Of a stretch of 64,000 nucleotides of DNA, positions 8,175-17,744 are shown in pieces. Every line of letters starts with the position of its first letter. The stretch's first letter is position 1. Both the position numbers and the translations under genes were made by a program. The notes under the pieces are model-generated. The model did no database searches and was not told the DNA's origin. It saw only the letters and a program-made list of their open reading frames with translations. The DNA comes from Actinoplanes octamycinicus. GTDB lineage: Bacteria; Actinomycetota; Actinomycetes; Mycobacteriales; Micromonosporaceae. The stretch is taken from assembly GCF_014205225.1 (NCBI RefSeq), contig NZ_JACHNB010000001.1:3453501-3517500 (forward strand). The letters run 5' to 3'.

Positions 8175-10301
8175 ATGTCTTTACGCCGTACCACCTCGGC
8201 GGTTGTCTCCGTCCTGGCCGTCGCCGCGGCCGGCAGCGTGCCGGCCGCGGCCGCCGCGCACGGCCGCGCCACCTCTTTCCAGCGCCTCGCCACGTTCCCG
8301 GTGTACCTGAACTCGTCGGTCGCCGACACCGCGGCGGCCGAGATCTCCACGGTCACCGCGGACGGCCGCACGGTCGTCTACACCGACAGCCCCGGCAAGC
8401 GGATCGGCTTCGTGGACATCACGAACCCGTCCGCCCCGCAGCCGCGCGGAACGCTGGCCATGGGCGGCGAGCCCACCTCGGTCGCGCACCTGGGCCACCT
8501 GCTGCTGGCCGGCGTGAACACCAGCGCTTCGTTCGCCGACCCGTCCGGCAAGCTGGTCGTGGTCGACGACCGGACCCACGCCGTGGTCCGTGAGCTGGAC
8601 CTGGGCGGGCAGCCCGACTCGGTCGCCGTCGCGCCGAGCGGCCGCTACCTCGCAGTCGCCATCGAGAACGAGCGGGACGAGGACGTCAACGACGGCGCCC
8701 TCCCGCAGGCCCCGGCCGGGTACCTCGCGGTGATCGACACCAAGTCCTGGAAGGTCGCCAAGGTCGACCTGACCGGCCTGGCCGCGGTCGCGCCGAGCGA
8801 CCCGGAGCCGGAGTACGTCAGCGTCAACTCCCGGGACGAGGCGGTCGTCTCGCTCCAGGAGAACAACCACCTGGCGATCGTCTCCCTGCGCACCGGCAAG
8901 GTGCTCAAGCACTTCGAGGCCGGCACCGTCACCGTCGACGGGGTCGACACCCTGGACGACGATCAGATCTCTCTCACCGGGTCGATCACCGCGAAGCGGG
9001 AGCCGGACGGCGTCGCCTGGATCACCGACGACCTGTTCGCCACCGCCAACGAGGGCGACTACGAGGGCGGCTCGCGCGGCTGGTCGATCTTCTCGGCGCG
9101 GACCGGCAAGGCGGTCTGGGACGCCGGCAACACGCTCGAGCACCTCGCCGTCGAGCACGGGCAGTACCCGGACAAGCGGTCGGACGCCAAAGGCATCGAG
9201 CCGGAGAACGTGGCGTTCGCGAGGATGGGCGGGGTTCCGTACGTCTTCGTCAACTCCGAGCGGGGCAACTTCACCGCCGTCTACGACGTGTCGCATGCTC
9301 GTGAGCCGCGCTTCAAGCAGCTCCTGCCGACCACGAACGCGCCCGAGGGCGTCGTCGCGGTCCCGTCCCGCAACCTGCTGGTGGTCTCCTCGGAGGAGGA
9401 CGACGCCTCGATCGGCATCCGCGGCTCGGTGCAGATCTACGGCTTCGGCAGGCCGGCGAACACCCAGCCGCACTCGGTGCGGGACATCCCGTTCGGCACC
9501 CTGTCGGCGCTCTCCGCGGTGCCCGGCAAGCGGGACCGGCTCGTCTCGGTGACCGATTCCGCCTACTCGCCGACCCGGATCCTCGGCCTGTCCACCCGCG
9601 GCGTCATCGACTCCCAGCTGACCGTCACCAAGAACGGCGAGCCGGTCGGCTACGACGCCGAGGGCCTGGTCGCCCGCGAGGCCGGCGGCTACTGGCTGGC
9701 CGTCGAGGGCACCGGCGCCGGCAAGGACCCGAACCTGATCGTCCGCCTGAACGCCAAGGGCGAGGTGCAGGAGGAGATTCCGCTCTCCGCCGACGTGGCC
9801 GGCGCGATCACCAGCAACGGCCTGGAGGGCGTCGCCGAGGTGGGCACCGGCGTGTGGGTCGCCGTGCAGCGCACGATCAAGGGCGACCAGGCGTTCACCA
9901 ACCGGATCGGCCGCTACGACACGGTCACCAAGACCTGGTCCTGGCTGCTCTACCCGGCCGACACCGCGCCGGTCGGCTGGAGCGGGCTGTCCGAGCTGGT
10001 CGCCGTCGACGGGAACACCTTCGCGGTGATCGAGCGGGACAACCAGCGCGGCGAGCTGGCGTCGATCAAGCGGATCTACACGTTCGACGTACCGGCCACC
10101 TGGACCGGCACCCCGGCCGTGCGCAAGAAGCTGGTCAAGGACGTGCTGCCGGCGCTCAAGGCGGACCACGGCTGGGTGCAGGACAAGCTGGAGGGCCTCG
10201 CGGTGGCCGGCAACGGCCGCACCTACGCGGTGACCGACAACGACGCGATCGACGACGCCACCGGCGAGACGGTCTTCCTGGACCTCGGCAAGCTGCTCTG
10301 A
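8175..10301 (+). CDS. Secreted phytase-like esterase / choice-of-anchor-I beta-propeller protein
   Basis: A 708-aa exported protein with a signal peptide (residues 1-29, Ala-rich, AAAAAHG cleavage region). The N-terminal two thirds form a beta-propeller-like repeat region with FATANEGDYEGGSRGW, a motif typical of choice-of-anchor-I proteins. The C-terminal third (GYDAEGLVAR, NGLEGVAEV, DKLEGLAV with acidic clusters) fits the 'esterase-like activity of phytase' family. A phosphoesterase role outside the cell is plausible but the substrate is unknown. It starts 9 nt after the mannosyltransferase stop and may be its operon partner. Confidence 0.7.
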   Translation: MSLRRTTSAVVSVLAVAAAGSVPAAAAAHGRATSFQRLATFPVYLNSSVADTAAAEISTVTADGRTVVYTDSPGKRIGFVDITNPSAPQPRGTLAMGGEPTSVAHLGHLLLAGVNTSASFADPSGKLVVVDDRTHAVVRELDLGGQPDSVAVAPSGRYLAVAIENERDEDVNDGALPQAPAGYLAVIDTKSWKVAKVDLTGLAAVAPSDPEPEYVSVNSRDEAVVSLQENNHLAIVSLRTGKVLKHFEAGTVTVDGVDTLDDDQISLTGSITAKREPDGVAWITDDLFATANEGDYEGGSRGWSIFSARTGKAVWDAGNTLEHLAVEHGQYPDKRSDAKGIEPENVAFARMGGVPYVFVNSERGNFTAVYDVSHAREPRFKQLLPTTNAPEGVVAVPSRNLLVVSSEEDDASIGIRGSVQIYGFGRPANTQPHSVRDIPFGTLSALSAVPGKRDRLVSVTDSAYSPTRILGLSTRGVIDSQLTVTKNGEPVGYDAEGLVAREAGGYWLAVEGTGAGKDPNLIVRLNAKGEVQEEIPLSADVAGAITSNGLEGVAEVGTGVWVAVQRTIKGDQAFTNRIGRYDTVTKTWSWLLYPADTAPVGWSGLSELVAVDGNTFAVIERDNQRGELASIKRIYTFDVPATWTGTPAVRKKLVKDVLPALKADHGWVQDKLEGLAVAGNGRTYAVTDNDAIDDATGETVFLDLGKLL

Positions 10302-10313
10302 CACGCGCTGACC

Positions 10314-10329
10314 GGGCGCGTCAGCGCCC
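10314..10329 (+). terminator. Candidate hairpin after the phytase-like gene
   Basis: A perfect GGGCGC-GTCA-GCGCCC hairpin lies 13 nt after the stop codon and before the ABC transporter start. It has no U-tract, so it could be a weak terminator or an RNA-stability element. Confidence 0.35.
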
Positions 10330-10357
10330 TGTCAGCGACACCCGGCACGGTGCCGGC

Positions 10358-11296
10358 ATGGGAATCGACAGCAACGCGATCTACGCCGAGGGCCTGGTGA
10401 AACGCTACGGCGACACCACCGCCCTGGCCGGGGTGGACCTCGTGGTCCGCCCCGGCACGGTGCTCGGCCTGCTCGGGCCGAACGGGGCCGGCAAGACCAC
10501 CGCGGTCCGGATCCTGGCCACCCTGATCAGCCCGGACGCCGGGCACGCCACGGTCGGCGGCTTCGACGTGGTCCGGCAGGCCGCCGAGGTCCGCCGCCTG
10601 ATCGGCCTGACCGGCCAGTACGCCTCGGTCGACGAGCAGCTCACCGGCACCGAGAACCTCCTGATGATCGGCCGGCTGCTCGGCCTGTCCCGGCCCGCCG
10701 CGCGGTCCCGGGCGAGGGCGCTGCTCACCCGGTTCGACCTGCTGGACGTCGCCGACCGCGCGGCCGGCAAGTACTCCGGGGGGATGCGCCGCCGCCTCGA
10801 CCTGGCCGCCAGCCTGGTCGGCGAGCCGCGCCTGCTCTACCTGGACGAGCCCACCACCGGCCTGGACCCGCGCAGCCGCAACGAGGTGTGGGACATCGTC
10901 CGTGACCTGGTCGCCGCCGGGACCACGGTGCTGCTCACCACCCAGTACCTGGACGAGGCCGACCGGCTGGCCGACGAGATCGTGGTGATCGACCACGGCC
11001 GGGTGATCGCCACCGGGACGCCGGAGCAGCTCAAGGCCCGGACCGGGGCGCAGACCGTGACCGCCCGCGCGGCCGACCCGGCCGACCTGGAGAAGCTCGC
11101 CGAACAGGTGCGCCGGGTGGCGGCCGGGCCGATCGAGGTGCGCGGCGACCTGGTGGTCGCGCCGGTCGCCGATCCGGGCGCGCTCACCCGGCTGGTGCGC
11201 AGCCTGGACGACGCCGGTCTGGTCGTCGCCGAGCTGGCGCTGCGCAGCCCCAGCCTGGACGAGGTGTTCCTCGGCCTGACGGAGGTGGCGGCGTGA
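10358..11296 (+). CDS. DrrA-family ABC transporter ATP-binding protein
   Basis: A 312-aa ATPase with Walker A GPNGAGKTT, signature YSGGMRRRLDLA, Walker B LLYLDEPTTGLD and an H-loop-region TTQYLDEADRLAD, all typical of the daunorubicin-resistance (DrrA) subfamily. The C-terminal DUF4162-like tail (about residues 225-312) is also present. It would energise export by the permease that follows. The ATG at 10358 begins the conserved YAEGLVKRYG strand; the longer upstream frame reads through the previous gene. The substrate is not predictable, since such pairs export drugs, lipids or natural products. Confidence 0.88.
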   Translation: MGIDSNAIYAEGLVKRYGDTTALAGVDLVVRPGTVLGLLGPNGAGKTTAVRILATLISPDAGHATVGGFDVVRQAAEVRRLIGLTGQYASVDEQLTGTENLLMIGRLLGLSRPAARSRARALLTRFDLLDVADRAAGKYSGGMRRRLDLAASLVGEPRLLYLDEPTTGLDPRSRNEVWDIVRDLVAAGTTVLLTTQYLDEADRLADEIVVIDHGRVIATGTPEQLKARTGAQTVTARAADPADLEKLAEQVRRVAAGPIEVRGDLVVAPVADPGALTRLVRSLDDAGLVVAELALRSPSLDEVFLGLTEVAA

Positions 11297-11351
11297 TCGA
11301 CTGCATCGCAGTGAAGCAAGGGCCGGCCGAGCACGGCCAGGGAGGCACCGC

Positions 11352-12113
11352 GTGAGCACCATGGCCGTGCGCAACACCGCCACGCTCGCCTGGCGGACCC
11401 TGGTGCAGATCAAACACAACCCGATGGAGCTGATGGACTTCAGCATCCAGCCGGTGATGTTCCTGCTGCTGTTCACCTTCGTCTTCGGCGGTCAGCTGGC
11501 CGGCTCGCCGGCCGAGTACCTGCAGTTCGCGCTGGCCGGGATCATCGTGCAGAACCTGCTCTTCGCCACCATGAACACCGGGGTGGGCCTGAACACCGAC
11601 ATCAGCAAGGGCGTCTTCGACCGGCTGCGGTCGCTGCCGATCGCCCGGTTCGCGCCGCTGGCCGGGCGGATCGTGGCCGACGTGCTGAAGCAGGCGTGGG
11701 CGATCCTGCTGCTGCTCGGGGTCGGCACGCTGCTCGGCTTCCGGATCACCACCGGGCCGCTGCCGGCGCTCGGCGCGGTCCTGCTGCTGCTCGGCTTCGC
11801 GCTGGCCGCGTCGTGGATCTCGGTGCTGGTCGCGATGCTGGTCGACGAGCCGGACAAGGTGCAGATCTTCGGCTTCGTGCTGATCTTCCCGATCACGTTC
11901 GCGAGCAGCGCGTTCGTCCGGCCCGAGACGATGCCGGGCTGGCTGCAGGGCTTCGTCCGGATCAACCCGACGAGCGTGCTCTCCGACGCGGTCCGGGGGC
12001 TGCTCACCGGAGGACCGGTGGCCGGGCCGGTGCTCCAGTCGGTGCTCTGGGCCCTGGTGCTGCTGGGCGTCTTCGCCCCGCTGTCGGTGCGCGCGTTCCG
12101 CCGCCGGACCTGA
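11352..12113 (+). CDS. DrrB-type ABC-2 transporter permease
   Basis: A 253-aa integral membrane protein with about six hydrophobic segments and the ABC-2 signature near the last helices (FPITFASSAFVRPETMPGWL). LPIARFAPLAGRIVADVL in the middle is also typical of DrrB. The GTG at 11352 follows an AGGGAGG-like ribosome site; an ATG three codons later is the alternative. It lies 55 nt after the ATPase gene and forms the exporter with it. It converges on the SARP gene with a 9-nt gap between stops. Confidence 0.86.
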   Translation: MSTMAVRNTATLAWRTLVQIKHNPMELMDFSIQPVMFLLLFTFVFGGQLAGSPAEYLQFALAGIIVQNLLFATMNTGVGLNTDISKGVFDRLRSLPIARFAPLAGRIVADVLKQAWAILLLLGVGTLLGFRITTGPLPALGAVLLLLGFALAASWISVLVAMLVDEPDKVQIFGFVLIFPITFASSAFVRPETMPGWLQGFVRINPTSVLSDAVRGLLTGGPVAGPVLQSVLWALVLLGVFAPLSVRAFRRRT

Positions 12114-12122
12114 GGACGGTGC

Positions 12123-15100
12123 TCACCGCGTACCGAAAATGTCTGGGGGAAGGTGATTTTGATCTATGCCGTCGCCCTGGTGGAAGGCGGCCTCGAAGGC
12201 CGCGTCGCCGAGGGCGGCGCGGGCCTCGCGCTCGACGCGGTCGGCGTCCTCGACGGTGCGGTCCACCGCGCCGCGCACCGCCACCGCGGCGCCCAGCAGG
12301 GTGGCGGCCCGCGCCGGGTCGCCCTCCCGGCAGGCCAGATCCGCGATGCCGACCAGCACCTGGGCGATCACCGGGGAGTCCAGCGTGCCGACCGCGATCC
12401 GCAGCGCCTCCTCGTGCCGGGCCCGGGCCGCGCCGAGATCGCCGGCCGCGCCCTCGATCAGACCCTGGGCGCTGGCCGCGATCGCCCGGAACTGCGGGGC
12501 CAGCGTCGAGTCCACGATCAGCTCGACGGCCCGGGCGATCTCCCGGCGGGCGTCGTCGAGCCGGCCCTCGGCCCGGGCGATCGTCGCGGCCGCGTGGTGC
12601 ACCGAACCCATCACCTCCGGGACGCCCGCGTCGACCGCCTGCCGGCGGGCCCGCTCCAGCGTCCGGTGCGCCGCCTCCCGGTCGCCGGCCAGCCACATCT
12701 GGTGCGCCAGCTTGGTGGTCAGCTGTGGCAGGTCCTCCCGCACCCCGACCGCCTCGACCAGCGCGATCGCCTCCCGCTGCCAGCCGACCGCGCGGGCGAA
12801 GCCGCCGCGGGCCGCGGTCAGGTCGGCCAGCGCGCTCAGCGTGAAACCGATCCCCCAGCGCTCGCCGACCGCCCGGAAACCGGCCAGCGCGGCGGTCAGG
12901 TCGGCCTCGGCCACCTCGGCCGGCTCCCCGAAGTTGAGCCGCACCTGGCCGACGATCATCCGGGCCATGGCGCGCAACCACGGGTCCGGGTCGTCGTAGA
13001 GCGCCTGGCCGAAAGCGATCACGCTGGACTGCTCCGGTGAGGCGTAGAGCGCGGCCAGCGGCGCCACCAGGCGCAGCGCCGGATGGCTGTCCGGGGACGG
13101 CTCGACCAGCTCCAGCGCCCGGCGGAACGACTCCCGCACCTCGGCGAAGTCCAGCGGACCCTCGACGCCGTTGAGCGCCGCCAGGGTGTGTGCCAGGGCC
13201 AGCTCCTGCGAGTCGGCCGGGCCGTCCAGCGCCAGCGCGGCCAGGCACAGGCCGGTGCCCTCGACCCGGTGCCCGCACAGCCACCAGTACCAGCCCAGGT
13301 TGGCGACCAGCGCGATCGCGGTGGCCCGGTCCCCGGCGGCGATCGCGTCCCGGACGCCGGCGTGCAGGTTGTCGTGCTCGGCGCGCAGCCGGGCCATCCA
13401 GGTGAGCTGCTCGGCGCCGCGCAGGTGCGGCTCGGCCTCCCGGGCCCGGGCCAGCAGCCAGCCGCCGATCGCCACCCGCATCGGCTCGGTCTCGCCGGCC
13501 TCGGCCAGCCGCTCCAGGCCGTACTCGCGGATCGTCTCCAGCATCCGGTAGCGCCCGTCCGCGCCCAGGACCAGCAGCGACTTGTCCACCAGGGCGCCCA
13601 GCAGGTCCAGGTCGGCGTCGCAGACCTGCTCGACCGCGGCCACCTCGGCGCCGCCCGGGAAGGCGGCCAGTCGCCGCCACAGCCGCCGCTCCGGCTCGGT
13701 GAGCAGGTCCCAGCTCCACCCGACCACCGCGCGCAGCGTCTGATGCCGCGGCAGCGCGGTCCGGCTGCCGCCGGTGAGCAGCCGGAACCGGTCGGCCAGC
13801 CGGTCGGCGAGCACCGCCGGCGGCAGACTGCGCAACCGGGCCGCGGCCAGCTCGACGGCCAGCGGCATGCCGTCCAGCGCCCGGCAGATCCGGACCACGT
13901 GCGCCACGTTGTCGCCGGTCAGGGTGAACCCGGCGGCCCGGTCCAGGAGCAGCCGCACCGCCGGGAAACCGGCCGCCTCGGCCGGTCCGGCGTCCGGCGG
14001 CGGGGACTCCAGCGGCTCCACCGGGTGCAGGATCTCGCCCGGGATGCCGAGCGGCTCCCGGCTGGTCGCCAGCAGCCGCAGCCCGGGCGCGGCGCGCAGC
14101 AGCGTGTCGGCGACCGCGGCGGCCGCGTCGATCAGGTGCTCGCAGTTGTCCAGGATCAGCAGCATCCGGCGGCCGGCCACCGCGCTGCGCAGCCGGGCCA
14201 GCGTGGGATGGTTGCCCAGGACCAGGTGGTCGCGGTAGGGGAGGGCGCTCAGCACGGTCTGCGGCACCTCGGCCGGGTCGCGGACCGGGGCCAGCTCGAC
14301 CCGCCACACCTCGCCCGGGAGGCGGGCGCCGACCTCGACCGAGAGGCGGGTCTTGCCGCTGCCGCCCGGGCCGGTGAGGGTGACCAGGCGGTGGGTGCGG
14401 AGCATGCTGGTGAGGGTGTGGATCTCGGAGTCGCGGCCGACGAAGGTGCTCAGTTCGGCGGGCAGGTTGGTGCTGCCCGCCGTGCCTGCCGCGGCGGGCT
14501 GGGCGTGCAGCAGCTCCCGGTGCAGCCGGGTCAGCTCGGCCGACGGATCGGTGCCGAGCTGCTCGGCGAGGCGGCGGCGGGCCTGCTCGAAGACCTCCAG
14601 CGCCCGGCCCGGGCTGCCGTTCGCCCGCAGCGCCCGGATCAGCAGCGCGACCAGCGGCTCGTCCAGCGGATGCGCCGCGACCAGCGCCTCCAGCTCGGGC
14701 ACCACGTCCCGGTGCGCCATCTCGGCGGCCAGCCAGGCCTGCTGCGCGCTCAGGTGCAGCCGGCGCAGCCGGACCAGCTCGGCCGCGGCGGCCTCCGGGA
14801 ACTCCGGATCGCCGCGCCACAACTTCACCGCCTCGCCGGGCGTGCTTCGCTCGAAACGGAAGACATCCACCTTCGCCCGGTCGATGACCAGCCGGTACCC
14901 GGTCGGCACCGCCTCGATCCGCAACTCCGGGGCGGCTCGCCGCAGCCGGGAGACCAGTGCCTGCAACGCGTTCGCCGCCGCGGCGGGCGGCGCGTCACCC
15001 CAGATGCCGTCGATCAGCCGGTCCGCGGAGACCGTCCGGCCCGCGTCCAGGGCGAGGAGAATGATCAAGGTACGCAGCCGCGTGCCCGCGATCGGCACCA

Positions 15101-15152
15101 CCTCCCCGGTGCCGGCGCGCAGCTCCACCGGCCCCAGCACCGCGATGTCCAC
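12123..15152 (-). CDS. SARP/AfsR-type regulator with BTAD and NB-ARC domains
   Basis: A 1009-aa multidomain activator, counted from the GTG at 15152 that starts the conserved DIAVLGPVEL strand. An upstream in-frame GTG at 15173 is possible. Domains in order: OmpR-type winged helix (about 5-85), bacterial transcriptional activation domain (about 95-215), an NB-ARC P-loop ATPase with GPGGSGKT at about 261-268 and LLILDNCEHL as Walker B, then a long helical TPR-like region to the end. AfsR relatives activate secondary-metabolite genes in an ATP-gated way. It is divergent from the YdcF-like gene, and no biosynthetic cluster is in this window, so its targets are unknown. Confidence 0.85.
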   Translation of the reverse strand: MDIAVLGPVELRAGTGEVVPIAGTRLRTLIILLALDAGRTVSADRLIDGIWGDAPPAAAANALQALVSRLRRAAPELRIEAVPTGYRLVIDRAKVDVFRFERSTPGEAVKLWRGDPEFPEAAAAELVRLRRLHLSAQQAWLAAEMAHRDVVPELEALVAAHPLDEPLVALLIRALRANGSPGRALEVFEQARRRLAEQLGTDPSAELTRLHRELLHAQPAAAGTAGSTNLPAELSTFVGRDSEIHTLTSMLRTHRLVTLTGPGGSGKTRLSVEVGARLPGEVWRVELAPVRDPAEVPQTVLSALPYRDHLVLGNHPTLARLRSAVAGRRMLLILDNCEHLIDAAAAVADTLLRAAPGLRLLATSREPLGIPGEILHPVEPLESPPPDAGPAEAAGFPAVRLLLDRAAGFTLTGDNVAHVVRICRALDGMPLAVELAAARLRSLPPAVLADRLADRFRLLTGGSRTALPRHQTLRAVVGWSWDLLTEPERRLWRRLAAFPGGAEVAAVEQVCDADLDLLGALVDKSLLVLGADGRYRMLETIREYGLERLAEAGETEPMRVAIGGWLLARAREAEPHLRGAEQLTWMARLRAEHDNLHAGVRDAIAAGDRATAIALVANLGWYWWLCGHRVEGTGLCLAALALDGPADSQELALAHTLAALNGVEGPLDFAEVRESFRRALELVEPSPDSHPALRLVAPLAALYASPEQSSVIAFGQALYDDPDPWLRAMARMIVGQVRLNFGEPAEVAEADLTAALAGFRAVGERWGIGFTLSALADLTAARGGFARAVGWQREAIALVEAVGVREDLPQLTTKLAHQMWLAGDREAAHRTLERARRQAVDAGVPEVMGSVHHAAATIARAEGRLDDARREIARAVELIVDSTLAPQFRAIAASAQGLIEGAAGDLGAARARHEEALRIAVGTLDSPVIAQVLVGIADLACREGDPARAATLLGAAVAVRGAVDRTVEDADRVEREARAALGDAAFEAAFHQGDGIDQNHLPPDIFGTR

Positions 15153-15200
15153 ACGTCGATTCTGCCCGCTCACCCGCCGCTCGCCCGGCCACGCTCCAGA

Positions 15201-16055
15201 TTGGTCACCGTCCTGAACTTCGAGATCCTTCCCGGTACGCCCGGCCTCACCCTGGCCGAGGTGGCGCATGTGCTGGTCCCCGGCCGCGGCCGCACCGCCA
15301 CCGGCGACGGCCTCACCCCGGAAGGCGCGGCCCGGGTCGCGGTGGCCGCTGATCTGTTCCGGTCACTGCCGGTTGCCGGTCGCATCGTCTGCGCCGGCTA
15401 CAAGTCGCCGCTCGACAGCAAGGGCCGCCCGTGGACCACGCCGGAGGCGCCGGGGGAGGTCTTCCAGGGCGTCCCGGAGGCCGATCTGATGCGAGAGGTG
15501 CTGCTCGCTTCCGGTTTGGACCCCTTTTCGGTACGGCCGGAGCGCCACTCGATCGACACGGTGGCCAACCTGCTGCGCTCGGAGTCCGAAGGTCACTTCG
15601 GCGATCCTCGGCCGGTGGCCATCGTCTCCCAGCGGTCCCACCTGCGGCGGATTCTCTCGGTCATCGCGCCGTACACGCTGCGCCGCCCGTACCTCGGGGT
15701 CGTCGTCCCGTCCCCGTTCCCAGCTCCGCTGCCGCCTTCCTCCGTGCCCTTGCCTCCTCCTTCCTCTGCGGGTTCGCCCTCCTCCGGGCCTCCGCCTTCG
15801 TCCGCGCCTTCGCCTTCCTCCGGGCCGCCGCCCTCCTCCGCGTCTTCGCCCTCCTCCGGGCCACCGCCTTCCTCTGCGCCTGCGCCCTCCTCCGGGCCGT
15901 CGCCTGACGCGGAGCATTTTCTGGCCGAGCTGGCGAGCCGTCTGATCGCCGCTCGTCTCCCGGCCGACCCGCTGCGCGCCATCCGGGTCGCCGAACGCCG
16001 ATCGGTCGCCCTGTGGCGCCTGGCCCGGGCCTTCGGCAAGCGCGAGTACCACTGA
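15201..16055 (+). CDS. YdcF-like (DUF218) protein with Pro/Ser-rich insertion
   Basis: A 284-aa protein related to the DUF218/YdcF family by the segment PEADLMREVLLASGLDP, then SIDTVANLLRSES, then RPVAIVSQRSHLRRIL. This order (EA-M pair, S-DT-N motif, beta-strand with SxxxHxxR) defines the fold. Between residues about 173 and 235 it has a low-complexity block of tandem PPPSSAPSPSSG-like units encoded by about 180 bp of short repeats. A helical tail follows. No ATG is available near the conserved N-terminus; I chose the TTG at 15201, so the start is uncertain. YdcF proteins are linked to envelope metabolism, but the reaction is not known here. Confidence 0.6.
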   Translation: MVTVLNFEILPGTPGLTLAEVAHVLVPGRGRTATGDGLTPEGAARVAVAADLFRSLPVAGRIVCAGYKSPLDSKGRPWTTPEAPGEVFQGVPEADLMREVLLASGLDPFSVRPERHSIDTVANLLRSESEGHFGDPRPVAIVSQRSHLRRILSVIAPYTLRRPYLGVVVPSPFPAPLPPSSVPLPPPSSAGSPSSGPPPSSAPSPSSGPPPSSASSPSSGPPPSSAPAPSSGPSPDAEHFLAELASRLIAARLPADPLRAIRVAERRSVALWRLARAFGKREYH

Positions 16056-16441
16056 GCACGGTCCGCCCTGGCACGATGGTGCGGTGACCTTGCCGAGCGG
16101 CAGCAGCTGATCGCCCTGCCGCGCGACCTGGACAATCCAGACAATGTGGGCTGCCGTTGAACAGCCTCCCCGCGAAGCCGTCCTGATCGGCGGAAGTCGC
16201 CGGTGAGTCGGCCCGGGGCGCTGGCCGTCGTGCCACCGTCCGGTCGCGACTGGCCGGGCCGCCGGCAGGCGCGAGCAGCGCTGAGCGCAGGCGGGCGGCT
16301 GGGCGTCGGCGAGGCGTTCCGCGTTACACCTGACGGGGCGGGAAGCGGCCAATTTTGTCGATCTCTTCGGCCGATCGCTCAACGGGCCGGGCTCTGTGGA
16401 GCATGTGGCGTCGTCTCGATGTCACCTGAGGAGCACCAACC
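16056..16441. other. Intergenic stretch without a convincing gene
   Basis: In 386 bp no complete ORF has plausible codon use plus a start. A short coding-like run around 16085-16160 (reading LAERQQLIALPRDLDNPDN) ends at a stop and could be a gene remnant. GAGGAG at 16428-16433 is the ribosome site of the next gene. Confidence 0.4.
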
Positions 16442-17188
16442 ATGCGGACCCTCCCCGTCCTGCGCATCACGGCCGCCGCGGCAGCGGGCGTCGCCACGTC
16501 GTTCGCCGTCACCGCGGCGGCGCATGCCACCGGGACCACCATCCCGATCAACGGCGGTAACGTGCCGGCCATCGCCGCCGACTACGAACACGAGTGCGGC
16601 GCGCAGCTCGGCGGAGGCCCGTACCCCGGCAAGGATGTCTGGGTCTTCAACCTGCCCGGCAACGCGGCCACGACGGGCAGCTTCACCGCCATCCGCGCCA
16701 TGTTCGACACGAACGGCGACGGCAAGGCCGACTCCACTGTGGTGATCGAGGCCGGCGCGGCGGACGGCGACGACATCGTCACGGTGGGCCACAGCAAGGC
16801 GTACGCGATCACCGCGGCCGGCTGGACCCTGATCGACGCCAACGCTACCATCACCGGCAAAGCTGACAAATTCGTCCTGACCCACACCTGCGCAGCCACC
16901 GGATCCGCCACGACCACCCCGACTACCAAGCCCGCCACCACCTCACCGACCGCCTCCACGTCGTCCAGCGCCAGCACGGGCGGCGGCGGCTCCGAGGGTT
17001 CCGGAAGTGCCGAGGGTTCCGGAGGCACCGAGGGTTCCGGAGGCGCCGACGGTTCCGGCGAGGGTGCCGGCGAGGAGAGCCTGCCGGTCACCGGCCTGAA
17101 CGTCGCCGGCGTGGCCGCACTGGGCCTGGCCCTGGTGGGCGCCGGTGCCGCCCTGGTCCTGCGCCGCCGCCGGCGCTTCATCGCCTGA
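16442..17188 (+). CDS. Sortase-anchored (LPVTG) surface protein with EF-hand-like loop
   Basis: A 248-aa secreted protein. It has a signal peptide at residues 1-29, a roughly 115-aa globular domain, a Thr/Ser then Gly/Ser/Glu-rich stalk (about 165-210, repeated EGSG units), and a classic cell-wall sorting signal LPVTG followed by a hydrophobic helix and RRRRR. Sortase would cleave between T and G and attach it to peptidoglycan. The globular domain contains DTNGDGKADS, a Dx(D/N)xDG-type calcium-binding loop. Two cysteines (in YEHECG and THTCA) could form a disulfide. GAGGAG sits 8 nt before the ATG. Ligand and function are unknown, and no sortase gene is in the window. Confidence 0.8.
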   Translation: MRTLPVLRITAAAAAGVATSFAVTAAAHATGTTIPINGGNVPAIAADYEHECGAQLGGGPYPGKDVWVFNLPGNAATTGSFTAIRAMFDTNGDGKADSTVVIEAGAADGDDIVTVGHSKAYAITAAGWTLIDANATITGKADKFVLTHTCAATGSATTTPTTKPATTSPTASTSSSASTGGGGSEGSGSAEGSGGTEGSGGADGSGEGAGEESLPVTGLNVAGVAALGLALVGAGAALVLRRRRRFIA

Positions 17189-17257
17189 CGCGCCTGGCGT
17201 CTCGGAGGCGCGGCGGATCTTTGAAGAGCGTGACCACCGGGGTCTAGCCTGTCGCCC

Positions 17258-17647
17258 ATGATCGAACGATTGACCTTCCGGTGGCGGCGTGAGGTGGCGG
17301 AGCAGGAGGCGGCAGTCGCGGCTGGCACCTTGGCCCGCGAGGAGGCGTATGCGCTCAATTCCTTCCCTGCCGATTTCGTCACCCGGGTCGATGCCGCGCT
17401 CACCCGTTACGAGCAGGATCTCGCCGCTCTCGAACCGGCCAACGACGCGGCAGCGTGGGCGGCAGTCGAACGCGTCGTCACGGCACTCAACGCCGCCGAC
17501 TCCGGCGAGATCGAAACTGTCACACGCGAGGAGCTGTGCGAGTACATCGATGATGCGCTGGCCGATGCGGGCGTGGACGTCGACGCACTCACCAGCCGGC
17601 GAGGGATGGACAGGTCGGAGCTCACCGACGACTGGCGCGACTGGTAA
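17258..17647 (+). CDS. Hypothetical acidic helical protein, 129 aa
   Basis: I do not recognise a family. The protein starts MIERLTFRWRREVAEQEA, is predicted mostly helical, and is acidic in its second half, with an apparent helix-loop acidic region (ELCEYIDDALADAGVDVDAL). It has no signal peptide or membrane segment. It stands alone between the surface-protein gene and a strong hairpin that separates it from convergent glnA. Codon use matches the neighbours and the ATG start is clear, which supports a real gene. Confidence 0.6.
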   Translation: MIERLTFRWRREVAEQEAAVAAGTLAREEAYALNSFPADFVTRVDAALTRYEQDLAALEPANDAAAWAAVERVVTALNAADSGEIETVTREELCEYIDDALADAGVDVDALTSRRGMDRSELTDDWRDW

Positions 17648-17684
17648 ACCAGCCAATCGCTGGTCGACGGAGCGCGGCGCACGC

Positions 17685-17730
17685 GAAACGGCGGCCACGC
17701 CGGCTGGGAGCCGGGCGTGACCGCCGTTTC
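17685..17730. terminator. Strong bidirectional hairpin between the 129-aa gene and glnA
   Basis: A near-perfect inverted repeat of about 21 bp. The left arm starts GAAACGGCGG, the right arm ends CCGCCGTTTC, and a GGG loop sits between. It lies between the stops of two convergent genes, so it probably terminates both. Confidence 0.7.
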
Positions 17731-17744
17731 AGCGACGTGCGAGG

